A stretch of DNA of 64,000 nucleotides, taken from Archangium lipolyticum (GTDB lineage: Bacteria > Myxococcota > Myxococcia > Myxococcales > Myxococcaceae). Below are positions 1 to 8,418 of this stretch, in pieces. The stretch is taken from NCBI RefSeq assembly GCF_024623785.1, contig NZ_JANKBZ010000016.1, positions 62,001-126,000 on the forward strand, in the 5' to 3' direction. Every line of letters starts with the position of its first letter. Position 1 is the stretch's first letter. The translations under genes were made by a program, and so were the position numbers. The notes below the pieces were generated by a model. That model had not been told where the DNA came from. It was given only the letters and a program-made list of their open reading frames with translations, and did not search any database.

Positions 1-409
1 CGCCCAGGTCCTGGAACGCCCGGTCCAGCGCCAGCGTGTCCTTCCCGGCCGCTCCCTCCATCATCATCTTGTACGTCACATCCGCCAGGCCCCACTTGCC
101 CGCGGGGTCCTGCGCTCCTCCCGTGGCGAAGGCCACGCCCACGAAGACGAGCGGCAATTCCTTGCGCGTGCTCACCAGCACGGTGAGCCCGTTGTCCAGC
201 TTCGCCTGCTCGAACTTCGGCAACACCAGCTCGGGGGGCTCGCCCGGCTTCGGCGGCTGCGCGCGGAAGGCCTCGGCGTCCTGCTGGGGCGCGGGGGCGG
301 GCGTCTCGGGCGCGGGCGCCGGCGTGGGCTCCTCGGGCTTGGGCATCGGGGCGCTGGCGCACCCGGCGGCGAGCGTCAGGACGGAAACGGCGATGAACAG
401 GCGGCGCAT
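1..409 (-). CDS. M16-family peptidase-like lipoprotein, partial (runs off the window start)
   Basis: The first 136 codons of a minus-strand gene are present; the rest lies outside the window. The N-terminus has a short basic start, a hydrophobic stretch and a lipobox (LAAGC, Cys at residue 17), then a long Pro/Ala/Glu-rich linker. From about residue 66 it reads as the opening strand of an M16 peptidase (KLDNGLTVLVSTRKELPLV). Its start codon shares one base with the stop of the upstream M16 gene (TGATG), so the two are translationally coupled. In two-gene M16 systems one subunit carries the HxxEH zinc site and the partner is often catalytically inactive. In the visible part the HxxEH position would come just at the end (around GLADVTYKMMMEG), and there the His/Glu residues are absent, which fits the inactive partner. 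Start chosen from the lipoprotein signal and the coupling. Confidence 0.85.
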   Translation of the reverse strand, partial: MRRLFIAVSVLTLAAGCASAPMPKPEEPTPAPAPETPAPAPQQDAEAFRAQPPKPGEPPELVLPKFEQAKLDNGLTVLVSTRKELPLVFVGVAFATGGAQDPAGKWGLADVTYKMMMEGAAGKDTLALDRAFQDLG

Positions 410-1809
410 CAGCGGGTCTCCTTCCCGGTGGCGGCGGGGGACTTCTGGGTGGGCACGGCGTGCACCACCACTCGGGCTTCGGGCTTCAGGAAGTCACGGG
501 CGAAGTCGCGCGCCTTGTCCGTCGTCACCGCGGCGTAGCGCGCCAGGTCCTCGTCCAGGTAGCCCGGGTCGTTCACGTAGTGGTTGTAGCTCTGCAGCAC
601 GTCCGCCTTGCCGCCGAAGCCGCCCACCGACTGCAGCCCCGCCAGCATCTGCGTCTCGAAGCGCGTGAGCGACCGGCTCAGCTCCTCCTGCGTAATCCCC
701 TCGCGGCGCACCTCGTCCAGCACCGCGTCGATCTCCTTCGCGAGCGCGTCGCTGGTGACTCCGGGCCGTGCCACCGCGTCGATCATGAAGACGGACTGGG
801 CCCCGAGGCTCTGCTGGCCGGCGCTCACGCTCTGCGCCAGACCCTTCTCCAGCACCAGGCGCTTGTAGAGGCGGCTGGACTTGCCGGTGCCCAGCGCGTT
901 GGCGAGCACGTCTCCGGCCGCGTCTTCCGCGGTGAAGTACGCCGGGGTGAGCCACGCCATCATCACCATGGGCAGCGTGCCCACCTTCTCGTCGTGACGG
1001 ATGACCTGCTCCTTCGTGTGCTTCACCCCGGCCACCTGGGGCTTCTCGGGCTTGGGGCCGCTCGGCAGCGAGCCGAAGTACTTCTCGATGAGCGCCCGCG
1101 CCTCCTTCGGATCGAAGTCACCCACCACCGCGAGCGTGGCGTTGGCCGGCGCGTACCACTTGCGGAAGAAGTCCTTCACCTCGTCCAGCGTGGCGGCGTC
1201 CAGGTCCTTCATGGAGCCGATCACCTTGCCGTGGTACGGGTGCGGCGCCGGGAAGAGCGTCTGCCAGAGCTTCTCCATCGCCACGCCGTAGGGGCGCGTC
1301 TCCACGCCCTGGCGGCGCTCGTTCTTCACGACCTCGCGCTGGTTGTCGAGCTTCTTCAGGTCCAACGCGTCCAGCAGGAAGCCCATGCGGTCGCTCTCCA
1401 ACCAGAGCGCCGTCTCCAGGTGGTTGCTGGGCACCGTCTCGAAGTAGTTGGTCCGGTCGAAGTTCGTGGTGCCGTTGAGATCATTGGCGCCCAGCTGCTC
1501 GAGCATGGAGATGTGGACGTCGTCGGGCACGTGCTTGGAGCCCTGGAACATCATGTGCTCGAAGAGGTGGGCGAAGCCGGTGCGGCCCGGCTGCTCGTTG
1601 TAGGCGCCCACGTGGTACCAGATGTTGACGGCCACCACCGGCAGCTTGGTGTCCCGGGCGAGGATGACCTCCAGCCCGTTGGGCAGCTTGTACTTCTCAT
1701 AGGGAATGGCCAGCGCCTCGCGCCCGGGCTCCAGCGGCTTCGCCTCCTGCTGCTGGGCGAAGGCCGGGAGGCCGAGGGCGAGGACGGCGGCGGCGATGAG
1801 CGCTTTCAT
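409..1809 (-). CDS. M16 zinc metallopeptidase, secreted, catalytic subunit
   Basis: A 466-residue protein of the pitrilysin/mitochondrial processing peptidase family. It starts with a signal peptide (MKALIAAAVLALGLPAFAQ). The inverted zinc motif HLFEH lies at residues 81-85, and the third ligand is probably the Glu in VKNERRQ further on, so it should be catalytically active. Length fits a single-subunit bacterial M16B protein. The reading frame is open 16 codons further upstream, but the Met at 1809 is the one that begins a proper signal peptide. It is followed by a second, lipoprotein M16 gene overlapping by one base, suggesting an active/inactive pair working at the cell envelope on peptides. 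Substrate unknown. Confidence 0.93.
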   Translation of the reverse strand: MKALIAAAVLALGLPAFAQQQEAKPLEPGREALAIPYEKYKLPNGLEVILARDTKLPVVAVNIWYHVGAYNEQPGRTGFAHLFEHMMFQGSKHVPDDVHISMLEQLGANDLNGTTNFDRTNYFETVPSNHLETALWLESDRMGFLLDALDLKKLDNQREVVKNERRQGVETRPYGVAMEKLWQTLFPAPHPYHGKVIGSMKDLDAATLDEVKDFFRKWYAPANATLAVVGDFDPKEARALIEKYFGSLPSGPKPEKPQVAGVKHTKEQVIRHDEKVGTLPMVMMAWLTPAYFTAEDAAGDVLANALGTGKSSRLYKRLVLEKGLAQSVSAGQQSLGAQSVFMIDAVARPGVTSDALAKEIDAVLDEVRREGITQEELSRSLTRFETQMLAGLQSVGGFGGKADVLQSYNHYVNDPGYLDEDLARYAAVTTDKARDFARDFLKPEARVVVHAVPTQKSPAATGKETR

Positions 1810-1939
1810 GCGGAGCGTTTGCCTCCTCGGGTTGTCCAGAGGCAATCCGCTTAGCACGTGCCTTGTTCCCGACGGAGGGGGAATCCCCTCGGGAAGAAGG
1901 TTCTCCGTCCGATGTTGGAGACTGACCGCGTGGGGTGGG

Positions 1940-2764
1940 TCAGGCAGACGCCAGGAGGGCCTCCATGCGCGTGCGGACGTCCCCGAGCATCTCCGGGTGG
2001 GTGATGACGTAGAGCCGCTGCTCGCGGACGGCCGCGAGCACCTGGTCCGCCACCCGCGCGGGCGTCATGCCCGCCTCCACCTCCTGGCGCAGGTACGCGT
2101 TCATCGCCACCTGGGCGGGAGTGGGGGGCGCCACGGGCGGAGGTGGGGGTCCCCCCGGCCGGTTGCGCGCCGCATCCAGGATGCGCGTGCGCACCCAGCC
2201 CGGGCAGAGGACCGACGCCCCCACCTTCGCGCCCCGCATCTTCAGCGAGCCATGCAGCTGCTCGGTGAGCGCCACCACTCCGGCCTTGCTCACCTGGTAG
2301 GGCGCGCTCGGGTGGAAGGGCAGCACGCCCGCCAGCGAGGCGGTGTTGACGACGTGCCCCTCGGTGTCCTGCGCCAGCATCCGAGGCACGAAGGTGCGCA
2401 CCCCGTGGATGACGCCCAGGAGGTTCACCCCCAACACCCAGTCCCAGTCCTCGCTCGAGGCCTCCCACGCCACGCCACCCGCCGCCACGCCCGCGTTGTT
2501 GCACACCAGGTGCACGGCCCCGAACGCGCTCAGCGTCCGCTCCGCCAGCGCCTCCACGTCCCCCGCTCTCGACACGTCCGTGCGCACGCACAGCACCCGC
2601 GCTCCCGCCCCCTCCAGCTCCGCGCCCACCCGGCGCAGCGCCTCCTCCTCCACGTCCGCGAGCACCACCCGCATGCCCTCGCGGGCGCACCGCTCCGCCA
2701 GCCCCTGGCCGATGCCACTGGCCGCTCCCGTGATGACCGCGACCCTGTCCCTCAGCTCCTTCAT
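1940..2764 (-). CDS. Short-chain dehydrogenase/reductase (classical SDR)
   Basis: 274 residues. The NAD(P)-binding motif TGAASGIG is at residues 12-19, the NNAG motif (CNNAGVA) follows near residue 90, and the active-site YQVSK (YxxxK) lies near residue 157, preceded by a catalytic Ser in NTASLAG. This is a complete cytosolic classical SDR. Substrate cannot be told from the sequence. Its start overlaps the stop of the upstream DUF2239 gene (ATGA), so both are one operon under the palindrome-containing promoter at about 3461-3495. A Pro-rich stretch (RPGGPPPPPVAPPTP) interrupts the C-terminal lid region and is unusual for the family. Confidence 0.92.
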   Translation of the reverse strand: MKELRDRVAVITGAASGIGQGLAERCAREGMRVVLADVEEEALRRVGAELEGAGARVLCVRTDVSRAGDVEALAERTLSAFGAVHLVCNNAGVAAGGVAWEASSEDWDWVLGVNLLGVIHGVRTFVPRMLAQDTEGHVVNTASLAGVLPFHPSAPYQVSKAGVVALTEQLHGSLKMRGAKVGASVLCPGWVRTRILDAARNRPGGPPPPPVAPPTPAQVAMNAYLRQEVEAGMTPARVADQVLAAVREQRLYVITHPEMLGDVRTRMEALLASA

Positions 2765-3414
2765 GTGCTTCCTCCCTTGTTGGCTTGCCGCGTGGCCTCT
2801 TCCGCGTCCCGGAAGGCGCGCTCCACCAGCTTCCGGGCATGCTCCCGGACGTCCTCCGGCCAGGACTGGATGTGCTGGTCGAAGCGCTCGGGACTCCTCG
2901 CGAAGAAGGCCCGCGAGGCCTCCTCGAAACCGGGGAGATCTCCCGCCAGCGCGTACATGAACTTGTGGGCCGCCTCCTGGGATCGACGGGCCTTGTCCGC
3001 GCCCTGGCTCGCGCGCCTAGCCTCCTCGACGAGCTTGCGCAGCGTCACCGAGGCTCCCCCCGGTTGGGCGTTGAGCCACTCCCAGTGGCGCGGCAACAGC
3101 GAGACTTCCCGCGAGACGACGCCCAGCTTCGGCCGGCCCGGCCCAGCCTTGCGAGGCTCCTCCGCCTCGGCTTCGGCTTGCGCCGCGGCCTCCCGGGCCC
3201 GCTTCCGGGCGAGCTTCTCCAGGAGCTCGTCGCGCGTCCCCCGGAAGTCCAGGTCGACCGGGTCGCCCGTCTCGTCCTCGAAGATGGCGATCGGCGCGCG
3301 CTCGCCGCCGTCCACCACCTCCTTGGCCTTCAACGCGACGTCCGCCAGGGCTCCCGACGCGATGCGCCGGTGCCCGGCGAAGCCCGTGTAATTCCTCGGC
3401 TTTTCTCCGCCCAT
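2761..3414 (-). CDS. DUF2239 family protein
   Basis: 217 residues. The N-terminal part (YTGFAGHRRIASGALADVA, then IFEDETGDPVDLDFRG) and the central GRPKLGVVSREVSLLPRHW with QPGGASVTLRKLVEEARR match what I know of the DUF2239 family, a soluble cytosolic family of unknown biochemical role. A charged Ala/Glu helix separates the two conserved blocks. It is the first gene of a two-gene operon with an SDR, translationally coupled by ATGA. A GAGGAG ribosome-binding site precedes the ATG. The operator-rich promoter directly upstream suggests tight repression by an unlinked regulator. Confidence 0.85.
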   Translation of the reverse strand: MGGEKPRNYTGFAGHRRIASGALADVALKAKEVVDGGERAPIAIFEDETGDPVDLDFRGTRDELLEKLARKRAREAAAQAEAEAEEPRKAGPGRPKLGVVSREVSLLPRHWEWLNAQPGGASVTLRKLVEEARRASQGADKARRSQEAAHKFMYALAGDLPGFEEASRAFFARSPERFDQHIQSWPEDVREHARKLVERAFRDAEEATRQANKGGST

Positions 3415-3440
3415 GTCCCACTCCTCGCCCTGGGTGGGAA

Positions 3441-3513
3441 TTTCACCCGGGTAGAATCATGGGCGGCTTTATACCCGGGTGAAATTCCCCGTCAATATCA
3501 CCCGGGTAGAATT
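3441..3513. promoter_or_regulatory. Three-copy palindromic operator array (TTTCACCCGGGTR)
   Basis: Three copies of a CCCGGG-centred palindrome with A/T flanks are centred at about 3448.5, 3476.5 and 3503.5, so 28 and 27 bases apart. The middle copy (ATACCCGGGTGAAATT) lies in the -35/-10 spacer, one lies just downstream of the predicted start of transcription and one just upstream of the -35. Regular spacing on one face of the helix points to a dimeric repressor, TetR/MarR-like. No regulator gene is adjacent. Confidence 0.7.
3468..3495 (-). promoter_or_regulatory. Sigma-70-type promoter of the DUF2239-SDR operon
   Basis: On the minus strand a near-consensus -35 (TTGACG, 3490-3495) and -10 (TATAAA, 3468-3473) are 16 bases apart. 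The spacer itself contains an ACCCGGGT palindrome. Transcription should start near 3461, about 45 bases before the ATG at 3414. This is an unusually strong match for a GC-rich genome. Confidence 0.75.
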
Positions 3514-3526
3514 CGGAGGGGACGGT

Positions 3527-4900
3527 TCAGTTGCAGGAGTACGTGTACGAACTCGGGGTGCTCCAGGTGCCGTCGGGGTTGATGGTCCGCACGGTGTAGC
3601 CGCTGGCCGGGTAGGCGGTGCCCCAGCAGTCGCGGGCGCGGACGTCGTTGCTGACGGCGGAGGTGAAGTTCCAGTTCCCCCGGCGGCGCTGCTTCTCGTA
3701 GGCGGCCACGCGGTCCATGGCCTTGCGCCACGTCGAGTCGTTGTAGAGCACGTCGCGGCGCTTCTCGAGGAACTTCTGGAGGAAGGCGCTCTCGGTGATG
3801 CCGTTGTAGCCGATGGCGGGGGCGACCTGATTGGGATTGCCCAGGGCGTTGTTGGCCGCGGTGATGAACTCCCGCAGGGTGCCGTGGTTGATATAGGCGT
3901 CGTAGAACGCGGCCTTGGAGAGCGCCGAGGTGAGCCCCCACTTCTTCGCCTCGTTCATCGCGGGCGTGAAATACAGACGGTCACTCACCTGGTCCTGGCA
4001 GCTCTTGAAGTCCGCCCGGGTGGTGGTGTTGTTGTAGCTCGTGGCCCAGTCGCTGATCCAGTTGCCGACAGCGTCGAGCTCGGCCGTGGAAGCCTGGTTC
4101 TGGCCCGTCGAGAGGTAGCGGTTGTTGATGGTGGTGAGCCCCGGCATGTACTTGGCCATCAGGTTGCCGTTGGAGGCGCTCCGGAGGTTCACGTAGCACT
4201 GGATGACCTGGATGGCGTCGCCCGTGCCGGTACAGAAGCCCGCGCGCCCGTTCGTGTACCCGCGGCCATCGTCGATGTTCTCCGCGTAATCGTAGGCGAG
4301 CACGGGCGTGTCGTTCTCCCAGATGCTGGTCAGCCCTTCCGCCACCTTCTTCTGGTTGGCCGTCATCCCACCGTCGGTGCCGGTACCGCCGTCGGTGCCC
4401 GTGCCACCGTCGGTGCCAGTACCTCCGTCGGTGCCGGTGCCACCGTCACTGCCGCCCGAGCCGCAGCTGGGATCGCTGATCTGCACGTTGGTGGCGGTGA
4501 ACGAGACGTTCGAGTTCGTGGAGTAATAGAACGTGTACGAGGCGTTCACCCCTACGGTCAGGCTCGAGGTCCTCGAGTAGATGCAGGTGGTGCCGCTCTG
4601 GGTGTGCGACCAGCCCGGCTCGTCGTAATCGCACGTCACGCCGCTCGGGACGTTGAAGGAGATGCGCGGGCTCGTCATGGCGGCCGTGCCGGTGTTCTTG
4701 AAGATGATCGTGCCCCAGTAATCCGGGCCATCGTAGGTGTTCGTGGTGATGGTGTACGAGCAGGCCGCGAGCTCCTGCCCGGCCTCGCCCGGGAACGTCT
4801 CCACTCCACCCAGGTCACCCCCACCACAGGCGACGAGCGCGGAGGCCATCCCCGCGAGCGCCAACCGCCAACCCCCTACCGCAATGTGATGTCTGTTCAT
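3527..4900 (-). CDS. GH46 chitosanase with N-terminal carbohydrate-binding-like domain, lipoprotein
   Basis: 457 residues from the Met at 4900, which starts a lipoprotein signal (SALVACGGG). Residues about 40-150 form a beta-rich, CBM2-like domain with paired Cys. A linker of four GGTGTD repeats follows, then a C-terminal domain of about 250 residues with the GH46 signature ENIDDGRGYTNGRAGF and CTGTGD. In the family the Glu of the first motif is the acid and the Asp of the TGTGD block activates water; both are present. It should cleave beta-1,4 bonds in chitosan. The gene lies 80 bases downstream of a chitinase in the same direction, so the pair probably acts together on fungal or arthropod wall polymers. 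Confidence 0.9.
   Translation of the reverse strand: MNRHHIAVGGWRLALAGMASALVACGGGDLGGVETFPGEAGQELAACSYTITTNTYDGPDYWGTIIFKNTGTAAMTSPRISFNVPSGVTCDYDEPGWSHTQSGTTCIYSRTSSLTVGVNASYTFYYSTNSNVSFTATNVQISDPSCGSGGSDGGTGTDGGTGTDGGTGTDGGTGTDGGMTANQKKVAEGLTSIWENDTPVLAYDYAENIDDGRGYTNGRAGFCTGTGDAIQVIQCYVNLRSASNGNLMAKYMPGLTTINNRYLSTGQNQASTAELDAVGNWISDWATSYNNTTTRADFKSCQDQVSDRLYFTPAMNEAKKWGLTSALSKAAFYDAYINHGTLREFITAANNALGNPNQVAPAIGYNGITESAFLQKFLEKRRDVLYNDSTWRKAMDRVAAYEKQRRRGNWNFTSAVSNDVRARDCWGTAYPASGYTVRTINPDGTWSTPSSYTYSCN
4370..4449. repeat. 18-bp tandem repeat coding for the chitosanase linker
   Basis: About four tandem 18-base units encode GGTGTD repeats between the binding and catalytic domains. The copies differ at third positions, so this is an older, selectively kept linker and not a fresh slippage product. 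Confidence 0.8.
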
Positions 4901-4980
4901 GAGGCCATGTCCTTTCAGGTGAAAAGGCGGCTGCCTCGCGGCAGCCGCCCCGGTTGATGGAGCACTTCTGTCCTGGATCC

Positions 4981-6396
4981 CTACAACTGCTCGAGCCGGA
5001 ACTGCTGGCAGTCGTTGTTGGACCAGGTCCACTGCTGGATGTTGGTGCCGTCACCGCTGCTCGCGCAGTTGGTGACGTCGATCACCTTGCCGCTGTGCCG
5101 AGCCTCGAGCCGGTAGTAGCCATTGCCGAGCGACACGGGCTTGAACTGCTGGTTGGTGGCGTTGAAGGAGGTCCACTGATGGATGTTGGCGCCATCGGCG
5201 GTGCTCGGACCGGCGACGTCGAGCACCTTGCCGCTGTAGCGAGAGACGAAGCGGTAGTAGCCGCTGTCGGTGGGCTCCATCGTCCACTGCTGGCTGGCGC
5301 CGGTGTGGCAGGTCCACTGGTGGATGTTGGCGCCATCGGCGGTGCTCGGACCGGCGATGTCCACGCACTTGCCCGAGGCCTTGTTGATGATCCGGTACGT
5401 GTTGCTCCCGGTGCCGCCGCTGGCCACCTGCGCGATGGCGTTGAGCAGCGAGGTGGCCCCCGAGGTGTCCTGGGACAGCTCCCAGATCATCACGCCGCCG
5501 CCCTGCTGCATGGCGAGCCGGGTCTTCGATTGGATGGTGGCGATGCCGTTGTAATAGACGTCGCCGACGTTGTCCTTGTAGGGGGCCTGCGGATCGCGAG
5601 CGACGAGCTCGTTGTAGCCGACGTAGGACGACGGCGAGCGGCCATAGAAGGGCACGCCGAGCACCGTCTTCTCCTTGGGCAGACCGCGGCCGAGCCAGTA
5701 GTTCATCGACTGGACGGCGTAGTCATACGTCGAGTGGGGCTGGCCGCCGTCGTAGGCCATGAGGTTGAGGAAGTCGACGTCGGCGAAGGTGGCGGTGGGG
5801 ACGCCGCCGCCGGTGTAGCCATTGGCCACGACGGCCGCGGTGAGCAGCTTGCCGCGGCTGTGGAGCGCGGTGGACAGCTCGCGCATCAGCAGGCCGTAGT
5901 TGGTGGCCGAGGTCCCCGGATCCGGGTACTCCCAGTCGATGTCGGCGCCGTCCAGCCCCGCCGCCGTCACGAAGTTCACCACGTTGTTGACGAAGGTCGT
6001 CCGGGTGCTCGCGTTGGCGGCCAGCTTCTCGAAGCCCGAGTCATCTCCATTGTTCCAGCCGCCAATCGAGATGAGCACCTTCACGCCCCGCGAGTGCGCC
6101 GTCTGGACCAGCGACTTGAGCCGAGCGTCCCCGCTGCTCACTCCCGTGAGGCCACCCTGCGCCGTGGGCAGGACGAAGGCGTAGTTGATGTGGGTGAGCT
6201 TGTCGTACTGGACGGCGTTGATGTCGCCCGCCCACGTGGGGACGTAGCCGATCACCTTCGTCGCGAGCGCCCGCTCCTCGACCTTCGCCGTGGGCTCCTC
6301 GGAGAAATCAGCGGGTTCTCCGGAGCAGCCCGCCAGGGTGGAGAGAAACGCGGCCCCAAACGCCAGGGTTCTGAACTGGAATGCGGTGTTCGGCAC
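4981..6396 (-). CDS. GH18 chitinase with C-terminal ricin-type (CBM13) lectin domain, lipoprotein
   Basis: 471 residues from a GTG at 6396, chosen because GAGGA lies six bases upstream; the ATG at 6462 has no such site and spoils the signal. The signal ends in a lipobox (STLAGC, Cys 24). The GH18 barrel covers about residues 45-325 with SIGGW and the catalytic DGADIDWEYP; the final Glu is the proton donor. The last 130 residues are a ricin-B lectin trefoil with repeated QQW/DVAGPSTADGANIHQW units. Expected role: hydrolysis of chitin at the cell surface. Followed by the chitosanase gene. Confidence 0.95.
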   Translation of the reverse strand: MPNTAFQFRTLAFGAAFLSTLAGCSGEPADFSEEPTAKVEERALATKVIGYVPTWAGDINAVQYDKLTHINYAFVLPTAQGGLTGVSSGDARLKSLVQTAHSRGVKVLISIGGWNNGDDSGFEKLAANASTRTTFVNNVVNFVTAAGLDGADIDWEYPDPGTSATNYGLLMRELSTALHSRGKLLTAAVVANGYTGGGVPTATFADVDFLNLMAYDGGQPHSTYDYAVQSMNYWLGRGLPKEKTVLGVPFYGRSPSSYVGYNELVARDPQAPYKDNVGDVYYNGIATIQSKTRLAMQQGGGVMIWELSQDTSGATSLLNAIAQVASGGTGSNTYRIINKASGKCVDIAGPSTADGANIHQWTCHTGASQQWTMEPTDSGYYRFVSRYSGKVLDVAGPSTADGANIHQWTSFNATNQQFKPVSLGNGYYRLEARHSGKVIDVTNCASSGDGTNIQQWTWSNNDCQQFRLEQL

Positions 6397-6597
6397 GGTG
6401 GGTCCTCGGGGGTTGTTCCCGGAGGGCGGCCGTGTGCGACCGCTCCCGGGCTTGAACCCCATGAGGCGCGACGTGCTCGGATCGGGTCAAGGAAAAATAG
6501 GGATTTCCAGATGCTCTGGAATTCTCCGTGGTTCGCGGCTCTTGAGAGTCGCGAGCCTGAGAGTCGTGCGCAGGTGGGTGTTGCTCTCTGCCTGGGT

Positions 6598-8418
6598 CTA
6601 TTCCGGGAAGTGCACCACGCGGCCGTCATCGCCCACGGCCCAGATGTCGCCCTGTGAGGTGACCGCGATATCCCGCAGCGGCTTGTCCAAGGTGTAGGCG
6701 GTGGACCATGCGCCGGTGGCGCTCAGTCTACGGATGGCACCGCTGGGATTGGCGTCGGTGACGTAGATAGTGAAAGGGTCCGGTGCCACCACGCTGGTGA
6801 ACGGGGCACTGGAACTGTCCGAAGGCGGGGTCATGCGCGTCCAACTTGTGGCTCCGTCCCACTTCACCACCAAGCCGCTATCTCCCACCGCATAGGCAAG
6901 GTTGGAACTGGCCATCCATACACCGCGCAGGGCGCCGTTGTAGCCGCTGGGGGTACTCACTGAGTGATACGTCGCGGTACTGCCGGTGCCGGGATAGCTG
7001 GTGATATATGGTGTCGAGGGACTGTCTTCCGTGCCTCCGATGGTGAGCAGTTTCGTGGAGTCCAATCCGTGGATGTCGAAGTACATCACTGGGTTCAGGT
7101 TGTAGCGTTCCGAAAGTGAGACTCCCGGAGACCACACGTACAGCCGCCCCCGGTCGTCCACGACGTAAATCAAGGGACTGATCCCGATAAGGCCTTGGAG
7201 AGTATTGCCAGAGGGAACGGTGACCTGATTGTAGCAGTTTCCACCGTCATGCTCGGCCAGATTCCCTCCACTACCGGCCAGGTACACGTGATTGTTATTG
7301 GGGCTCACCCAGGCTGCGCGCCAGTTGAAGTTGCCGCAACTCCCATCGAGGCTCCTGAAGGCCTCGCCCGCGGCGAGTCGGACCGCGATCTTGCCGCCAT
7401 CGCCCGCGATCCAGACCCGCCCGTTGGCGCCGAGCCCCACGGTCTTCCACTGCTTATTCCCTGTGAGAGCGGGATCATTGGCCACCTTCCACCCCTTGCC
7501 CCCGCAGATGTCTTCCTCGTCTCGCCGTGTATCGCAGTTGTTGTCGCGGTCGTCGCACACCTCGGCCTTGTTGCGCCGGTTGTATTTGTCCCAGTCGTCG
7601 CAGTCGTCCGTATTGAGGACGAAGCCCGGGGGCGGTGTCTCGCTAGGGCACACCTGGGCTGGGGTGCCGCGCTCGTCGCCCGCACCATCACCGTCCAAGT
7701 CCGGGTAGTAAGAGATCGTCGGAGGGGAGTCGATGCAACTCACACCATTTTGGCTGGCATTGCAGGCCAACTTCCCGCCCGAACAGGGATTGCTGCAATG
7801 GATGCCTATGGCAAAACCGTCGTCCTTATTGCCGTCACAGTCATTGTCCACCCCGTCGCACAGTGCTTCGTTGATGCCCGGGCGTGGGAAGACCTCGGGA
7901 TCCGAGTCCCCGCAGTCCGTGGCGTCCTGTACGTAGCGGGTGTTGCTTGGGTCTGTAGGTCTGGCACAGGCCATCAGCGCATCGGCCTTCTGGTCACCAA
8001 AGCCGTCGCCATCGCGGTCGGGGTACCAGGCCTGTTTGGGCAGACCCTGATCGAGCTCGCCGTCGCAGTTGTTGTCCCGGCCATCACATAGTTCGGAGGC
8101 GCCGGGCCGACTGTCCTTGTCATTGTCGTCGCAATCGCCGCCCTGGGATGCGTAACCAGCCGGCACGTTGTCGCAGAAAATCACATAGGCCGCGCCTGTC
8201 CCGGCGTATCCATCCCCGTCCTCATCGCGGTACCCCGCCATCGCCACGGATCTATCGCATTGGTTCGTACAGAGCGCCTGGACGCACTGGTATCCTTCGT
8301 CGCAGGGGTGCTCAGCGTTGCACTCGCGAGCCTTGTCCTTCAGCAAGTCCTCCAGGCTCGGTACCGTGCAGCCCGCGAGCAGCCACAGCACTCCCATGCA
8401 TCCCACCAGGCGGCGCAT
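6598..8418 (-). CDS. MopE-type metal-binding-repeat lipoprotein with beta-propeller-like C-terminal part
   Basis: 606 residues. The lipobox is LLAGC near residue 17. Residues about 60-300 hold four Asp- and Cys-rich MopE-type blocks (DEDGDGYAG, then CDGRDNNCDGELD, ending in a fourth CDDRDNNCDTRRD), a pattern linked to metal binding. The second half (about 310-606) has repeating VWIAGDGGKI/AYAVGDSGLV/IWAVGDDGRV strands like a YCF48- or kelch-like propeller. Its start overlaps the stop of the upstream gene (TGATG), so they are co-translated. Role unknown; a surface-exposed, Ca- or other metal-stabilised adhesin or sensor is an inference. Confidence 0.85.
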   Translation of the reverse strand: MRRLVGCMGVLWLLAGCTVPSLEDLLKDKARECNAEHPCDEGYQCVQALCTNQCDRSVAMAGYRDEDGDGYAGTGAAYVIFCDNVPAGYASQGGDCDDNDKDSRPGASELCDGRDNNCDGELDQGLPKQAWYPDRDGDGFGDQKADALMACARPTDPSNTRYVQDATDCGDSDPEVFPRPGINEALCDGVDNDCDGNKDDGFAIGIHCSNPCSGGKLACNASQNGVSCIDSPPTISYYPDLDGDGAGDERGTPAQVCPSETPPPGFVLNTDDCDDWDKYNRRNKAEVCDDRDNNCDTRRDEEDICGGKGWKVANDPALTGNKQWKTVGLGANGRVWIAGDGGKIAVRLAAGEAFRSLDGSCGNFNWRAAWVSPNNNHVYLAGSGGNLAEHDGGNCYNQVTVPSGNTLQGLIGISPLIYVVDDRGRLYVWSPGVSLSERYNLNPVMYFDIHGLDSTKLLTIGGTEDSPSTPYITSYPGTGSTATYHSVSTPSGYNGALRGVWMASSNLAYAVGDSGLVVKWDGATSWTRMTPPSDSSSAPFTSVVAPDPFTIYVTDANPSGAIRRLSATGAWSTAYTLDKPLRDIAVTSQGDIWAVGDDGRVVHFPE

